This document shows, in pieces, positions 42,681 to 51,562 of a DNA stretch of 64,000 bases. Where the stretch lies: the NCBI GenBank assembly GCA_963779765.1, contig CAVZZP010000002.1, positions 1,054,001 through 1,118,000 on the forward strand, written 5' to 3'. Origin of the DNA: Silicimonas sp963779765 (GTDB lineage Bacteria; Pseudomonadota; Alphaproteobacteria; Rhodobacterales; Rhodobacteraceae). Each line of letters opens with the position of its first letter. Position 1 is the stretch's first letter. Under the pieces are notes generated by a model. It searched no databases. It worked only from the letters and a program-made list of their open reading frames with translations, and was not told the origin of the DNA. The translations under genes and the position numbers were made by a program.

Positions 42681-43343
42681 ATGAGTCACACCGGTAAAAA
42701 ACGCACTTACAGCCGGTCCGAGTACATCTCGGACATGGTGGTGCATGTGGCAGGCATCGTTGCGGTCCTCGCCGCGGTCCCGGCTGCTATCCTGATCGCC
42801 ATGACCTTTCCGACGAGCGATTGGAACGTCACGGCTGCAAGCGTATACGGCGTGGGTCTTGCTGCCATGATCGTGTGTTCGGCGCTCTACAACATTTTCC
42901 CACATGAAGAATGGGAGTGGCTGCTGAAGCGACTGGACCATTCGGCTATCTATCTGAAGATCGCGGGCACCTATACGGCGTTCGTGCTAGTGGCGGGCGA
43001 AGGCGCGTGGATTGCCGTCTCTCTCTGGGCGACGGCCATCGCGGGCATCACGCTGAAGCTTGTCAGCCCGTTCAGGTTCAAAGCCGTCAGCCTGGCACTT
43101 TATCTCGGCATGGGCTGGCTGGCTGCGCTGGCTGGATGGGAGCTTTTCGCGTCGTTCCCGCGGCCGGTGGTCGTCCTCGTGGCGACGGGCGGGGCCCTCT
43201 ACACGGTCGGGGTCGCCTTTCACCTGTGGCACAAGCTGCCGCACCACACCACGGTTTGGCACGTCTTTGTTCTCATGGCGAGCTTCACGATCTATGCCGG
43301 CTTCCTGTTGGCCATCATCGCGGGACGCGCGGCGCAGGTCTGA
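42681..43343 (+). CDS. Hemolysin III/TrhA family membrane protein
   Basis: 220 residues, seven predicted helices (HVAGIVAVLAAVPAAILIAM, VYGVGLAAMIVCSALYNIF and others). Conserved polar residues of the PAQR/hemolysin III family are visible: the HVAG histidine near residue 22, SALYNIFP, LKRLDHSAIYLKIAGTYTAF (His/Asp), and the late HLWHKLPHHTTVWHVFV. Members shape membrane fluidity; direct haemolytic activity is doubtful. Confidence 0.88.
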   Translation: MSHTGKKRTYSRSEYISDMVVHVAGIVAVLAAVPAAILIAMTFPTSDWNVTAASVYGVGLAAMIVCSALYNIFPHEEWEWLLKRLDHSAIYLKIAGTYTAFVLVAGEGAWIAVSLWATAIAGITLKLVSPFRFKAVSLALYLGMGWLAALAGWELFASFPRPVVVLVATGGALYTVGVAFHLWHKLPHHTTVWHVFVLMASFTIYAGFLLAIIAGRAAQV

Positions 43344-43423
43344 CGACACGGCTATGGACGCCGTTCTGGCTTGACGCTTCTATTCCGTGGCGGCGACTGG
43401 TCCGCCAATCGGGAAATCCTGAC

Positions 43424-44527
43424 ATGTTCACCATATCGCCCTCTGCCCGTCTGCGCCCTTCGCCGTTCTACGAGGCAACGCTGGCCGAGGGCGTACGCGC
43501 GATGACGACCTACAACCACATGCTGATGCCGACATCCTACGGCGACCCGGACGAGGAGTACCGGCGCCTCATCGAGGGCGTTTCGATGTGGGACGTTGCG
43601 GTCGAGAGGCAGGTGCAGCTCAAGGGTCCGGATGCGGGGCGGCTGGCGCAAATCCTCGCTCCGCGCGACCTGTCGACCTGCAAGGTCGGTCAGGGGAAGT
43701 ACGTCCCGCTCTGCAATCATCGTGGCGTGCTGATCAACGATCCGATCCTGATGAAGCGCGACGACAACCTTTATTGGCTTTCGATTGCCGACAGCAACAT
43801 CTGGTTCTGGGCGGAAGCCATCGCGCGCGAACGGGGGCTGGACGTCGAGGTCAGCGAGCCTGACGTCTCTCCTCTCGCCGTGCAGGGACCGAAGGCCGGG
43901 GACGTCGTTACGGCACTCTTCGGCGATTGGGTACGCTCCCTGAGGTATTTCTGGTTTGCAGACGCCCAGATCGAGGGAATCCCCGTGGTCGTCGCGCGCT
44001 CGGGCTGGTCAAAGCAGGGGGGGTTCGAGATCTACCTGACCGATGGATCCAAAGGCACCTCGCTGTGGAACGTCGTGCGCGAGGCCGGGCAGTCCTTCGG
44101 CATCGGGCCGGGCAACCCGAATTGGTGCGAGAGGATCGAGAGCGGGCTTCTGTCCTGGGGAGGCGACACCGACGACCGGACCAATCCCTTCGAAGTGCGG
44201 ATGGAGAAGTACGTCGACCTCGACGTGCCGGACGATACCGTTGGGATTGAGGCTTTGCGCCGGATCGCGGCCGAAGGGCCTGCACGTCATCAACTGGGTG
44301 TCGTGCTGGACGAGGGCGAAAAGGCGCAGCCTGCTTTTACGTGGAACGATATCGAAATGGACGGAACCAAGGTCGGCGATCTGACGAACTGCACGTGGTC
44401 GCGGCGGATGGAGCGCAACATCGGATTCGCATTGATCTCGGTCTCGGCGCAGCCGGGCGATCGGGTGGTGGTCCGCCGCGACGAAGGTCCTGTTGGCGGG
44501 ACGCTGTGCGAACTGCCCTTCCTGTGA
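43424..44527 (+). CDS. DmdA-like/GcvT family folate-binding protein (DMSP demethylase-like)
   Basis: 367 residues. Closest in pattern to dimethylsulfoniopropionate demethylase: ARLRPSPFYEATLAEGVRAMTTYNHMLMP, VSMWDVAVERQVQLKGPDAGRLAQILAPRDLS, LINDPILMKRDDNLYWLSIADSN, EPDVSPLAVQGPKAGDVVTALFG and VVVARSGWSKQGGFEIYL. Both DmdA and aminomethyltransferases pass a methyl or methylene group to tetrahydrofolate. The C-terminal third differs from marine DmdA as I know it, so true DMSP activity is uncertain. ATG 43424 is the only sensible start. Confidence 0.72.
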   Translation: MFTISPSARLRPSPFYEATLAEGVRAMTTYNHMLMPTSYGDPDEEYRRLIEGVSMWDVAVERQVQLKGPDAGRLAQILAPRDLSTCKVGQGKYVPLCNHRGVLINDPILMKRDDNLYWLSIADSNIWFWAEAIARERGLDVEVSEPDVSPLAVQGPKAGDVVTALFGDWVRSLRYFWFADAQIEGIPVVVARSGWSKQGGFEIYLTDGSKGTSLWNVVREAGQSFGIGPGNPNWCERIESGLLSWGGDTDDRTNPFEVRMEKYVDLDVPDDTVGIEALRRIAAEGPARHQLGVVLDEGEKAQPAFTWNDIEMDGTKVGDLTNCTWSRRMERNIGFALISVSAQPGDRVVVRRDEGPVGGTLCELPFL

Positions 44528-44531
44528 GATT

Positions 44532-45362
44532 TCAACGCAGGGAGACGGCTGTGACGCGAACGCGATAGAACGGAAAATAGTCGGGTGTGCCGAAGTGATT
44601 GCCGGCCTCGATGCGCGTGGCCAGCCGATAGCCCCCGAACCCGCGGTGATCGGACAGCGTGCCACCAAAGGGTTGCAGGCGATACGTATGATCGGCGTTG
44701 GCGTCGCTCCAACGGTCGATCGTGACACGGATGGGGGCACCTTCCTCGTTCACGTCGATGTTCACACTCTGAACAAGGCCTGCGAGGCTGACGGTTGCGC
44801 GGACGGCATCGGGTCCGCTGGCTTCCCACGTCACGCTCTTTGAGGGGAGAAGCGCTGCGGGCGCCCAGATCGCCGCTTCCGCCACAAGACGGCCGAAAGC
44901 CGAACGGCGGTGGTCGGACGTGCCGGAAATGCGTGCGACTGGCAGAAGATGCGCCACCCAGAAACGAGTCCACGAGGTTTCGGGCAAAGCTCCATCAGAG
45001 CCGGATACGAAGTTTCCGCCAACGCGCCAGACGAGGCCTTCGGGCGGCGCAAGGATCTGTCGCGCGCGGATAGGCTGCCTCTTGGGATTCCTTGAATCTC
45101 CCAAGCTGAGATCGCCTTCCATCGTCAGCTCGACGACGCGGGCAAGAGGCGTGCCTGGCGTGATGGAATAAGCGAAATACCGGCGGGCGGGTTCAGGCAG
45201 GCCGGCGGTCATCGCAGGGTCGAAAGACCGGGGCGAAGCATCAGCCATGGACGCGAGACGTCTCCAGGCCGCTGTCGTGCGCAGGGCATCCGACATTCGC
45301 CAGACAAGCAGCGCGACAAGGATCAGTAGGACAAGAATGACTGCGATCTCGAGCAGGATCAT
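44532..45362 (-). CDS. DUF6544-like membrane-anchored protein
   Basis: 276 residues. One N-terminal helix ILLEIAVILVLLILVALLVW, then a largely beta domain with GLPEPARRYFAYSITPGTPLARVVELTMEGD, WTRFWVAHLLPVARI, EAAIWAPAALLPSKSVTWEAS and GFGGYRLATRIEAGNHFGTPDYFPFYRVRV. These blocks fit the uncharacterised DUF6544/DUF6920 proteins as I remember them. Function unknown. Convergent with the DmdA-like gene (4-bp gap). Confidence 0.7.
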   Translation of the reverse strand: MILLEIAVILVLLILVALLVWRMSDALRTTAAWRRLASMADASPRSFDPAMTAGLPEPARRYFAYSITPGTPLARVVELTMEGDLSLGDSRNPKRQPIRARQILAPPEGLVWRVGGNFVSGSDGALPETSWTRFWVAHLLPVARISGTSDHRRSAFGRLVAEAAIWAPAALLPSKSVTWEASGPDAVRATVSLAGLVQSVNIDVNEEGAPIRVTIDRWSDANADHTYRLQPFGGTLSDHRGFGGYRLATRIEAGNHFGTPDYFPFYRVRVTAVSLR

Positions 45363-45378
45363 GTGTGCTTCTGCCTCG

Positions 45379-47247
45379 TCAGCCCTTCTCGTGGAAGTAA
45401 TCGTAGATCGTCTCGGCCAGCTGACCCGAGATGCCGTCTACGGCTTTCAGGTCTGCCAGGTCGGCCCGGCTGACGGCTTTGGCGGACCCGAAATGCGCGA
45501 GAAGGGCGCGTTTGCGAGTTGCGCCTACGCCCGGCACATCGTCGAGAGGCGTCGCTCCTACGGCCTTCGAACGCTTCTGGCGATGTGCGCCGATGGCGAA
45601 GCGGTGCGCCTCGTCCCGCAGGCGCTGCACAAAGTACAGTACCGGATCGCCCCGACGCAACGCGAAGGGACGCTGCCCTATGCGATGGAATTCCTCTTTG
45701 CCCGCGTCGCGGTCGACACCTTTTGCCACACCGATCATCGGAACGTCGTCAACTCCGAGGTCGGTCAGGATCTCGTTGACCGCAGACACCTGCCCCTGCC
45801 CGCCGTCAATCAGAAGAAGATTGGGCCAGGATGTCGACTGGCGGTCGGGATCCTCTTTCAGAAGCCGCTTGAACCGCCGGGTCAGAACTTCCTTCATCAT
45901 CCCGAAGTCGTCGCCGGGCGTCAGTTCGTCGCCCCGGATGTTGAACTTGCGATACTGGCTCTTCAGGAAGCCGTCCTGCCCCGCGACAATCATCGCTCCG
46001 ACCGCATGAGAGCCCTGGATATGACTGTTGTCATAGACCTCGATCCGCTGCGGCGGGGCATCGAGGTCGAACGCTTCCGCCAGTCCTGACAGCAACTTCG
46101 CCTGCGTCGCCGTTTCGGACATCTTGCGGGCAAGGCTTTCGCGGGCGTTGCGGAGAGCGCCCGCGACCAACTCCTTCTTCTCGCCCCGAACCGGCACCGC
46201 GATCTCGACCTTCCGGCCCGCCTTCTGAGACAGGGCTTCACACATGAGGTCGGGATCTTCGATGTCGTCGGACAGAAGCACGAGGCGAGGCGGGTCGTGG
46301 GTGTCGTAGAACTGGCCCACGAAGGCCTGCATGACCTCGGCCGCCTCGGCACCCGAGCCTGTGCGAGGATAAAAATCGCGGTTGCCCCAGTTCTGGTTCG
46401 CGCGGATGAAGAACACCTGCACGCAGGCCTGACCGCCTTCCATGTGAAGCGCAATGACGTCTGCTTCGGGTACACCAGACGGGTTCACGTTCTGCGACCC
46501 CTGAATGAAAGTCAGCGCTTTCAGACGGTCGCGCAGGGCCGCGGCGCGCTCGAATTCCATGTCGCGGGACGCGATCTGCATCTCGGCAGCGAGCTTGGCC
46601 TGCACGTTTGTCGTACGGCCCTGAAGGAAGCGCTCGGCATCGCGGACGAGGTCGTTGTAATCCGTCTCGGAGACGTTACCCACGCAAGGCGCGCTGCACC
46701 GCTTGATCTGGTAAAGAAGGCAGGGCCGCGTCCGGCTTTCGAAGGTTGCATCCGTGCAGTTGCGCAGCAGGAATACCTTCTGAAGCTGGTTCAGCACCCG
46801 GTTCACTGCGCCCGCACTGGCGAAGGGACCGTAGTAGTCGCCCGTTTCCTTCTTCGCGCCCCGGTGCTTCTTGATCTGCGGGTAGGCGTGTTCCTTTGAA
46901 ACGAGGATGTTGGGGAAGCTCTTGTCGTCACGAAGCAGCACGTTGTAGCGCGGCTTGAGTTGCTTGATGAGGTTCTGCTCCAGTAGCAGCGCCTCGGTTT
47001 CTGTCCGGGTCGTGAGGAACATCATCGACGCCGTCTCGCGGATCATGCGCGCGATGCGGGGGCTGTGGCCCGTAGGCCTTGCGTATGAAGAGACGCGCGC
47101 CTTCAGGTTCCGCGCCTTGCCCACATACAGGACCGCGCCCTTGTCATCGAGCATTCGGTAGACGCCTGGACTAGCGTCCAGAGACCTCAGGAAGGTCTGG
47201 ATGGCGGCGTGGCCGTGCTTGGTTTGGCTGATCTCGGAAGCAGTCAT
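45379..47247 (-). CDS. uvrC: Excinuclease ABC subunit C
   Basis: Makes both incisions in nucleotide excision repair. 622 residues: GIY-YIG nuclease at the N-terminus (SPGVYRMLDDKGAVLYVGKARNLKARVSSY), Cys-rich stretch, UVR motif around residues 215-250 (AAEMQIASRDMEFERAAALRDRLKAL), C-terminal RNase H-like nuclease (RIEVYDNSHIQGSHAVGAMIV, LLLIDGGQGQ) and a helix-hairpin-helix end GVGATRKRALLAHFGSAKAVSRA. Complete. Confidence 0.96.
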   Translation of the reverse strand: MTASEISQTKHGHAAIQTFLRSLDASPGVYRMLDDKGAVLYVGKARNLKARVSSYARPTGHSPRIARMIRETASMMFLTTRTETEALLLEQNLIKQLKPRYNVLLRDDKSFPNILVSKEHAYPQIKKHRGAKKETGDYYGPFASAGAVNRVLNQLQKVFLLRNCTDATFESRTRPCLLYQIKRCSAPCVGNVSETDYNDLVRDAERFLQGRTTNVQAKLAAEMQIASRDMEFERAAALRDRLKALTFIQGSQNVNPSGVPEADVIALHMEGGQACVQVFFIRANQNWGNRDFYPRTGSGAEAAEVMQAFVGQFYDTHDPPRLVLLSDDIEDPDLMCEALSQKAGRKVEIAVPVRGEKKELVAGALRNARESLARKMSETATQAKLLSGLAEAFDLDAPPQRIEVYDNSHIQGSHAVGAMIVAGQDGFLKSQYRKFNIRGDELTPGDDFGMMKEVLTRRFKRLLKEDPDRQSTSWPNLLLIDGGQGQVSAVNEILTDLGVDDVPMIGVAKGVDRDAGKEEFHRIGQRPFALRRGDPVLYFVQRLRDEAHRFAIGAHRQKRSKAVGATPLDDVPGVGATRKRALLAHFGSAKAVSRADLADLKAVDGISGQLAETIYDYFHEKG

Positions 47248-47510
47248 GATTCTCGGTTTGGCTGCCTGAACGAGGCAGCGGAGACAAGATTAAAGCTGTC
47301 CACCGAAAGTGGGGATAACTCTGAGGAAAACACGGGAGAGGCTCGATTTTTCCTTTACATTCAGATGGCTTCATCGGTCTGCCTAATTTTTAGGCTTATA
47401 CATAACTTGTTGAAATCGCTGATAACTATTTGGTTGTCGGAGCAAATCACTGAATTTCCTAAACAAATTGTAACGCTCTTGTGATGTTGTGGACGACCTT
47501 GCAGCGGACA
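47248..47510. other. AT-rich intergenic region with DnaA-box-like sites
   Basis: 263 bp without a gene and clearly AT-richer than anything else in the window. It holds TGGGGATAA (reverse TTATCCCCA, one mismatch to the DnaA box TTATCCACA), TTATACATA (one mismatch to TTATNCACA), weaker sites such as TTGTGGACG, and an AT stretch around 47400-47470. It is also the uvrC promoter region. Replication-origin character is a possibility only. Confidence 0.35.
47381..47395. repeat. Inverted repeat in the AT-rich region upstream of uvrC
   Basis: Perfect palindrome GCCTAA-TTT-TTAGGC (47381-47395), directly followed by the TTATACATA site. It is well placed to be an operator or structural element; no regulator can be named. 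Confidence 0.5.
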
Positions 47511-48296
47511 TCACTCGACGCCGCGGATATCCGGCGTTTTCCAGCCCAGATGCTGCCCCCCGTCCACGCATAGAAGCTGGCCCGTTACGGCAGGTGCGTC
47601 GAGGTAATAAAGAAGCGCCCGCACGATGTCCGCCGGATCGGCGCCCCGCTCGAGGATTGTCGACCGGCGCTGACTTTCGAAGTGCGCTTCGGACTGACGC
47701 GCGCCCCGCATCGTGGGTCCAGGGCCGATCGCGTTGACCCGAACACGCGGCGCAAGAGCCTGTGCCGACGTTCGCGTCAATGCCCAAAGGCCCATCTTGG
47801 CAATCGTGTATGACATGAAGTGCGGCGTCAGCTTGAGTACTCTCTGGTCGATCATGTTGACGATCAGCGCTTCTGCCGTCGGCTCGTTCCATTGGCCGCC
47901 GATGGTTGGCTCCGGCACCTGCGCAGCGAAGGCCTGCGTCAGCACAAAGGGCGCGCGGAGATTGGATTCGAGGTGCCGGTCCCAGCTTTCGCGCGAGGCG
48001 TTTTCGATGTTGTCGTACTCGAAGATAGACGCCGAGTTGACCAGAACGGTTAGCGGCCCGCCGAGAGCATCCTGAGCCTGCGGGACAAGGGCCTGCATCT
48101 CCGCCTCGACTGTGAGGTCGGCCTTCAGCGCGACGGCCCGCACACCAGCTTGCCGGATCTCTTCTGCCGTCGCCAGAGCGTCGTCTTCCGATCCATGATA
48201 GTGGATCGCCACATCAAGCCCACGATGCGCAAGGGCCAGCGCCATCTCGCGCCCAAGCCGTTTCGCGCCTCCTGTGACAAGAGCCTGTCCTGTCAT
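47511..48296 (-). CDS. Short-chain dehydrogenase/reductase (pteridine reductase-like)
   Basis: 261 residues. NADP loop VTGGAKRLGREMALALA, LVNSASIFEYDN, active site Tyr-x3-Lys in MSYTIAKMGLWALT, and NAIGPGPT. The RLGRE and NSASIFE variants resemble bacterial pteridine reductases/FolM-type dihydromonapterin reductases, but the substrate is not proven. Last gene of the sppA operon; overlaps the antiporter gene by 4 nt. Confidence 0.88.
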   Translation of the reverse strand: MTGQALVTGGAKRLGREMALALAHRGLDVAIHYHGSEDDALATAEEIRQAGVRAVALKADLTVEAEMQALVPQAQDALGGPLTVLVNSASIFEYDNIENASRESWDRHLESNLRAPFVLTQAFAAQVPEPTIGGQWNEPTAEALIVNMIDQRVLKLTPHFMSYTIAKMGLWALTRTSAQALAPRVRVNAIGPGPTMRGARQSEAHFESQRRSTILERGADPADIVRALLYYLDAPAVTGQLLCVDGGQHLGWKTPDIRGVE

Positions 48297-49243
48297 CCGT
48301 GCTGCACCACCATGACGATATAGATTGCATAGAGCCCGGTAAGAAGAAATCCCCAGCGACGGGTGAGATCAAGGGACGAGGTGTAGACGAAGGGTGCAAG
48401 CAGAAGCGACGCCACAAGCATCACCCAAAGGTCGAAGGTCAGGAACGCGGGATCGACCGGGATCGGACCGATGAAACTCGAAATTCCGATGATCGCGAGC
48501 AGATTGAACAGGTTGGAGCCGATGACGTTACCCAAGGCCACGTCGGCCTGCCGGCGGATCGCGGCCATAAGCGTCGTGGCGAGTTCGGGCATCGAGGTGC
48601 CGATAGCTACGAGCGTCAGGCCTATGACGCTGTTCGACACTCCGAAACGCTGCGCGATCTCCACGGCGGAGTCCACGAGGAGGTTCGCCCCCAGAGGCAG
48701 TCCGACGAGACCCAGGATCAGGAAGGCCGCGATCTTCCAGCCGCGCATCGCAGGATCCGCGCCCTCGATGTCCTCGACGTCGGACTCTTGCGAGCGACGG
48801 TGCCGCAGCGCGGACCGGGCCTGACTGCCCAGGACGAATGCGAGGCAGGCGAGAAGGACCAGCCCGTGTAGCGGTCCGAGGGGGCCGAGGAAGCACGCCG
48901 CAATGAAGATCAGCGTCGCAGCGATCATGTAGGCATAGCTTGTCTGAGTGTCGTACCGCGCCGTGTGAAGGCGCGAGATGATCGCCGGTAACCCGAGGAC
49001 GAGCAGGATATTCGCGGTATTCGATCCCACGACATTGCCGAGCGCGAGGCCGGGCGCACCACGCACGATGGCCTGGATCGAGACGAGAAGTTCGGGCGCA
49101 GAGGTGCCGAAGGCTACGACGGTGAGGCTGACGATAAGGGCCGGGATTCCCAGCCTCAAGGCGACGTTGACGGCCCCCCGCACCAAAAGATCGCCCGCGA
49201 TGAGTAGGATCACGAGCCCGAGGATCGCCGTCAGCCAGACCAT
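48293..49243 (-). CDS. Calcium/sodium antiporter (YrbG-like, CaCA family)
   Basis: 316 residues, ten helices in two inverted halves. Each half has the alpha-repeat: VVAFGTSAPELLVSIQAIVRGAPGLALGNVVGSNTAN and LVAIGTSMPELATTLMAAIRRQADVALGNVIGSNLFN, with the ion-binding Glu and Asn. Inner-membrane exchanger. Starts 5 bp after the small zinc-ribbon gene. Confidence 0.93.
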   Translation of the reverse strand: MVWLTAILGLVILLIAGDLLVRGAVNVALRLGIPALIVSLTVVAFGTSAPELLVSIQAIVRGAPGLALGNVVGSNTANILLVLGLPAIISRLHTARYDTQTSYAYMIAATLIFIAACFLGPLGPLHGLVLLACLAFVLGSQARSALRHRRSQESDVEDIEGADPAMRGWKIAAFLILGLVGLPLGANLLVDSAVEIAQRFGVSNSVIGLTLVAIGTSMPELATTLMAAIRRQADVALGNVIGSNLFNLLAIIGISSFIGPIPVDPAFLTFDLWVMLVASLLLAPFVYTSSLDLTRRWGFLLTGLYAIYIVMVVQHG

Positions 49244-49247
49244 CGGC

Positions 49248-49406
49248 CTATGACTTTCCGCAGGCGCAGGCGCCTTTACCGATCCGGTGACGGCCGCAGG
49301 ATTCGCACTTCGCGGGGCGGAGGCCCTTGGGAAGGAGGAGGCTTAGTCGTCCGAACATCGCAAGGACAAGCACGACGACCAGAAACAGAGTGACGGCCTT
49401 CACCAT
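49248..49406 (-). CDS. Small membrane-anchored zinc-ribbon protein, function unknown
   Basis: 52 residues. One N-terminal helix (VKAVTLFLVVVLVLAMFG) then a short basic segment and a metal-site-like CESCGRHRIGKGACACG (CxxC ... CxC), so a cytosolic zinc knuckle tethered to the inner membrane is likely. It fills the gap between sppA (3 bp upstream) and the antiporter (4 bp downstream), all minus strand; this spacing and the clean composition support it as a real gene. I recall similar short proteins beside sppA in other Rhodobacterales, but have no name for it. Confidence 0.72.
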   Translation of the reverse strand: MVKAVTLFLVVVLVLAMFGRLSLLLPKGLRPAKCESCGRHRIGKGACACGKS

Positions 49407-49409
49407 GCG

Positions 49410-50207
49410 TCAGAGACCGAACCGCGCCCAGACGGCGCGATCCTCGATCTCGGACACTGCGTCCGAAAGGATGTCGCCTCCGATGCGGCTGAGAAACGGC
49501 TTCTTCTGCACGTAGGGACGCAGCACAACCTTGTCGCCGTAAAGCTGTTTCAGTTTCGGAACGAGATGCGCCTCGCCATCGATCAACCCGGTCGACAGCG
49601 CCTCGGAGCCGACCCAGACGTCGCCGTTGAAGAGGTCGCGATCTTGCGTCAATCGGTCCCCGCGGCGAGCGCGGACGTGATCAATGAAGCCCTTGTGAAT
49701 GTGGGTCTGGATTTCCTTGAGACGCGCGACTTCCTCGGGCTTCTCGGGCCGGAAGGGATCAAGAAGGCTTTTCGACGTACCTGCGGTATGAACCCGCCGC
49801 TCGATCCCGTGGCGCTCGATGAGCTCGTGAAACCCGAAGCTGGAGGAGATGACGCCGATTGAGCCCACGATCGAATGCGTGTCGACCCAGATGTCGTCGG
49901 CCGCGGTGGCAATGTAATAGCCTCCCGACGCGGCGACATCCTCGACGAAGGCATGGACAGGTATGCCCTTCTCGTTGGCCAACCGCCGTATTCGGGCCGC
50001 GATCAGAGAGGACTGCGACGGGCTGCCTCCCGGAGAGTTGACCGACAATGCGACGGCGACAGGCTTTCCGCGCGTAAAGGCGCGCTGGATCATCCCCGCA
50101 AGACCAGCGTCCGACAGCGCTCCCCGCGTTCGGGCAGCGATGACGCCGTTCAAGCGCAAGACCGAAACGACCGGTGGTGACTTGAGAAAGGGGATAAAGC
50201 GCCTCAT
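49410..50207 (-). CDS. sppA: S49 family signal peptide peptidase (short SppA)
   Basis: 265 residues, single-domain form. VAVALSVNSPGGSPSQSSLIAARIRRLA, the catalytic Ser in EDVAASGGYYIATAADDIWVD, SIVGSIGVISSSFGFHELIERHGIERR and the Lys in HTAGTSKSLLDPFRPEKPEE complete a Ser-Lys dyad spread over the fold. Degrades cleaved signal peptides at the inner membrane. First gene of the operon sppA - zinc-ribbon - antiporter - SDR. Confidence 0.92.
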   Translation of the reverse strand: MRRFIPFLKSPPVVSVLRLNGVIAARTRGALSDAGLAGMIQRAFTRGKPVAVALSVNSPGGSPSQSSLIAARIRRLANEKGIPVHAFVEDVAASGGYYIATAADDIWVDTHSIVGSIGVISSSFGFHELIERHGIERRVHTAGTSKSLLDPFRPEKPEEVARLKEIQTHIHKGFIDHVRARRGDRLTQDRDLFNGDVWVGSEALSTGLIDGEAHLVPKLKQLYGDKVVLRPYVQKKPFLSRIGGDILSDAVSEIEDRAVWARFGL

Positions 50208-50301
50208 GTGGCCGATGTAGGCCTTGCGACTTCAGGCAACAAGGCAAAAGGCCGTCTTTCCCGGCACGCCCCGCAGGCTAGGTCGACGGTCGGAGGCGAA
50301 C

Positions 50302-50820
50302 ATGAACAATCCAGGTCAATCCCCTAGGCTAATCGACACACCGGCAAACGGCGGCGTCCCAAACAATGGCGCCTTGCCTGCCATCTTTCTGAGTGGAGCC
50401 CTGTCGGCAGGACATTCAACGGAAGATGTGCAGAACCTCCTTCGCGCCAACGGTTGGGTCGGAAGCTGGGTCTGGACCGTCTACGACTTCCATCACTTTC
50501 ACCCCGCCTCGCACGAGGTACTTGTGTGCGTGAAGGGTAGCGCGACGCTTCAGATCGGCGGTCCTGACGGCCATGAGGTCGAGGTTCGGGACGGCGACGT
50601 GGTGATCCTGCCCGCAGGCTTCGGTCATCGCCGGATCAGGTCGGACGACGCGTTCGCCGTGGTCGGCGCTTACCCCGAGGGACAGGAAGACCCTGAGATC
50701 ATCAGAGCAGGCGACATGTCTCTCGAAACGGCGAAAAGACTGGTTGGAGCGACGCCTCTTCCCAACTGCGATCCGCTGTCGGGAAGAGACGGGCTTCTAA
50801 TGCGAGTGTGGGGCGACTAG
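50302..50820 (+). CDS. Cupin domain protein
   Basis: 172 residues. Cupin barrel from about residue 60: FHHFHPASHEVLVCVKGSATLQIGGPDGHEVEVRDGDVVILPAGFGHR, with the HxH-x-E histidines and glutamate in the first motif and the His in the second. Probably a metal-binding small-molecule enzyme or sensor; substrate unknown. Start at MNNPGQSP. Ends 4 bp into the convergent wrbA gene. Confidence 0.82.
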   Translation: MNNPGQSPRLIDTPANGGVPNNGALPAIFLSGALSAGHSTEDVQNLLRANGWVGSWVWTVYDFHHFHPASHEVLVCVKGSATLQIGGPDGHEVEVRDGDVVILPAGFGHRRIRSDDAFAVVGAYPEGQEDPEIIRAGDMSLETAKRLVGATPLPNCDPLSGRDGLLMRVWGD

Positions 50821-51404
50821 CCGCGGATTTTCTTCGTCATCGCGACAAGGCGCTCGGCCTGGTGTCGGATCGCCTTTTCGCCCGTCGCGTCGAGCTTTCC
50901 GGCCTGCGCGGAATAGCCGTAGGGATTGCCGCCCGCCTCGAAGAGGATCTCGTTCGTGTAGCCCGGCGCGACGATGACGGAGCCCCAGTGCATCGCTGTA
51001 ACGTAAAGCGAGATCAGCGTCGTTTCCTGCCCGCCGTGGACGTTCTGTGCGCTGGTGGTGGCGGTAAAGGTCTTGTCGGCGAGGCCGCCCTTTTGCCAAA
51101 GGGGTCCGAGAGTGTCGATGAACGCGCGCATCTGGCTCGCCACAACGCCATAGCGGGTGGGGGAAGAGAAGAAGTAACCGTCAGCCCAGTCCATGTCGTC
51201 CGGCGTCACCTCGGGGATGTCGTCCATCTTTCCGAGTTGATCTTTCCAGGCGTCCTGACCCTCGACGATGTCCTTGGGAGCGGTTTCACGCACGCGCAGC
51301 AGCCTGACTTCGGCGCCCGCTGCCTCGGCGGCTTCGGCGGCGACCTTGGCCATGGCGTGGTTGGTGCCATAGGTGGAATAGAAGACGACGGCGATCTTGG
51401 TCAT
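50817..51404 (-). CDS. wrbA: NAD(P)H:quinone oxidoreductase, WrbA type
   Basis: 195 residues, flavodoxin-like FMN fold: KIAVVFYSTYGTNHAMAKVAAEAAEAAGAEVRLLRV, ADGYFFSSPTRYGVVASQMRAFIDTLGPLWQKGGLADKTFTATTSAQNVHGGQETTL. Two-electron quinone reduction avoids semiquinone radicals. Start ATG 51404 with a GGGAG upstream on the minus strand. Slightly shorter than E. coli WrbA. Confidence 0.93.
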   Translation of the reverse strand: MTKIAVVFYSTYGTNHAMAKVAAEAAEAAGAEVRLLRVRETAPKDIVEGQDAWKDQLGKMDDIPEVTPDDMDWADGYFFSSPTRYGVVASQMRAFIDTLGPLWQKGGLADKTFTATTSAQNVHGGQETTLISLYVTAMHWGSVIVAPGYTNEILFEAGGNPYGYSAQAGKLDATGEKAIRHQAERLVAMTKKIRG

Positions 51405-51562
51405 GGGAGTTCCTCGGGTGTGTATGCTTCGCCAAGGACATAGCTGAACCGCCGCGACAATCGACCCGACGCTCCCGCACAGGGCCTGCTCGCCGGCGCA
51501 CACGCTTGCCCTTGGGCCTGCCCGCGGTACTGTCCTTGGACCAAGCGGGAACGGGGCGCAGT

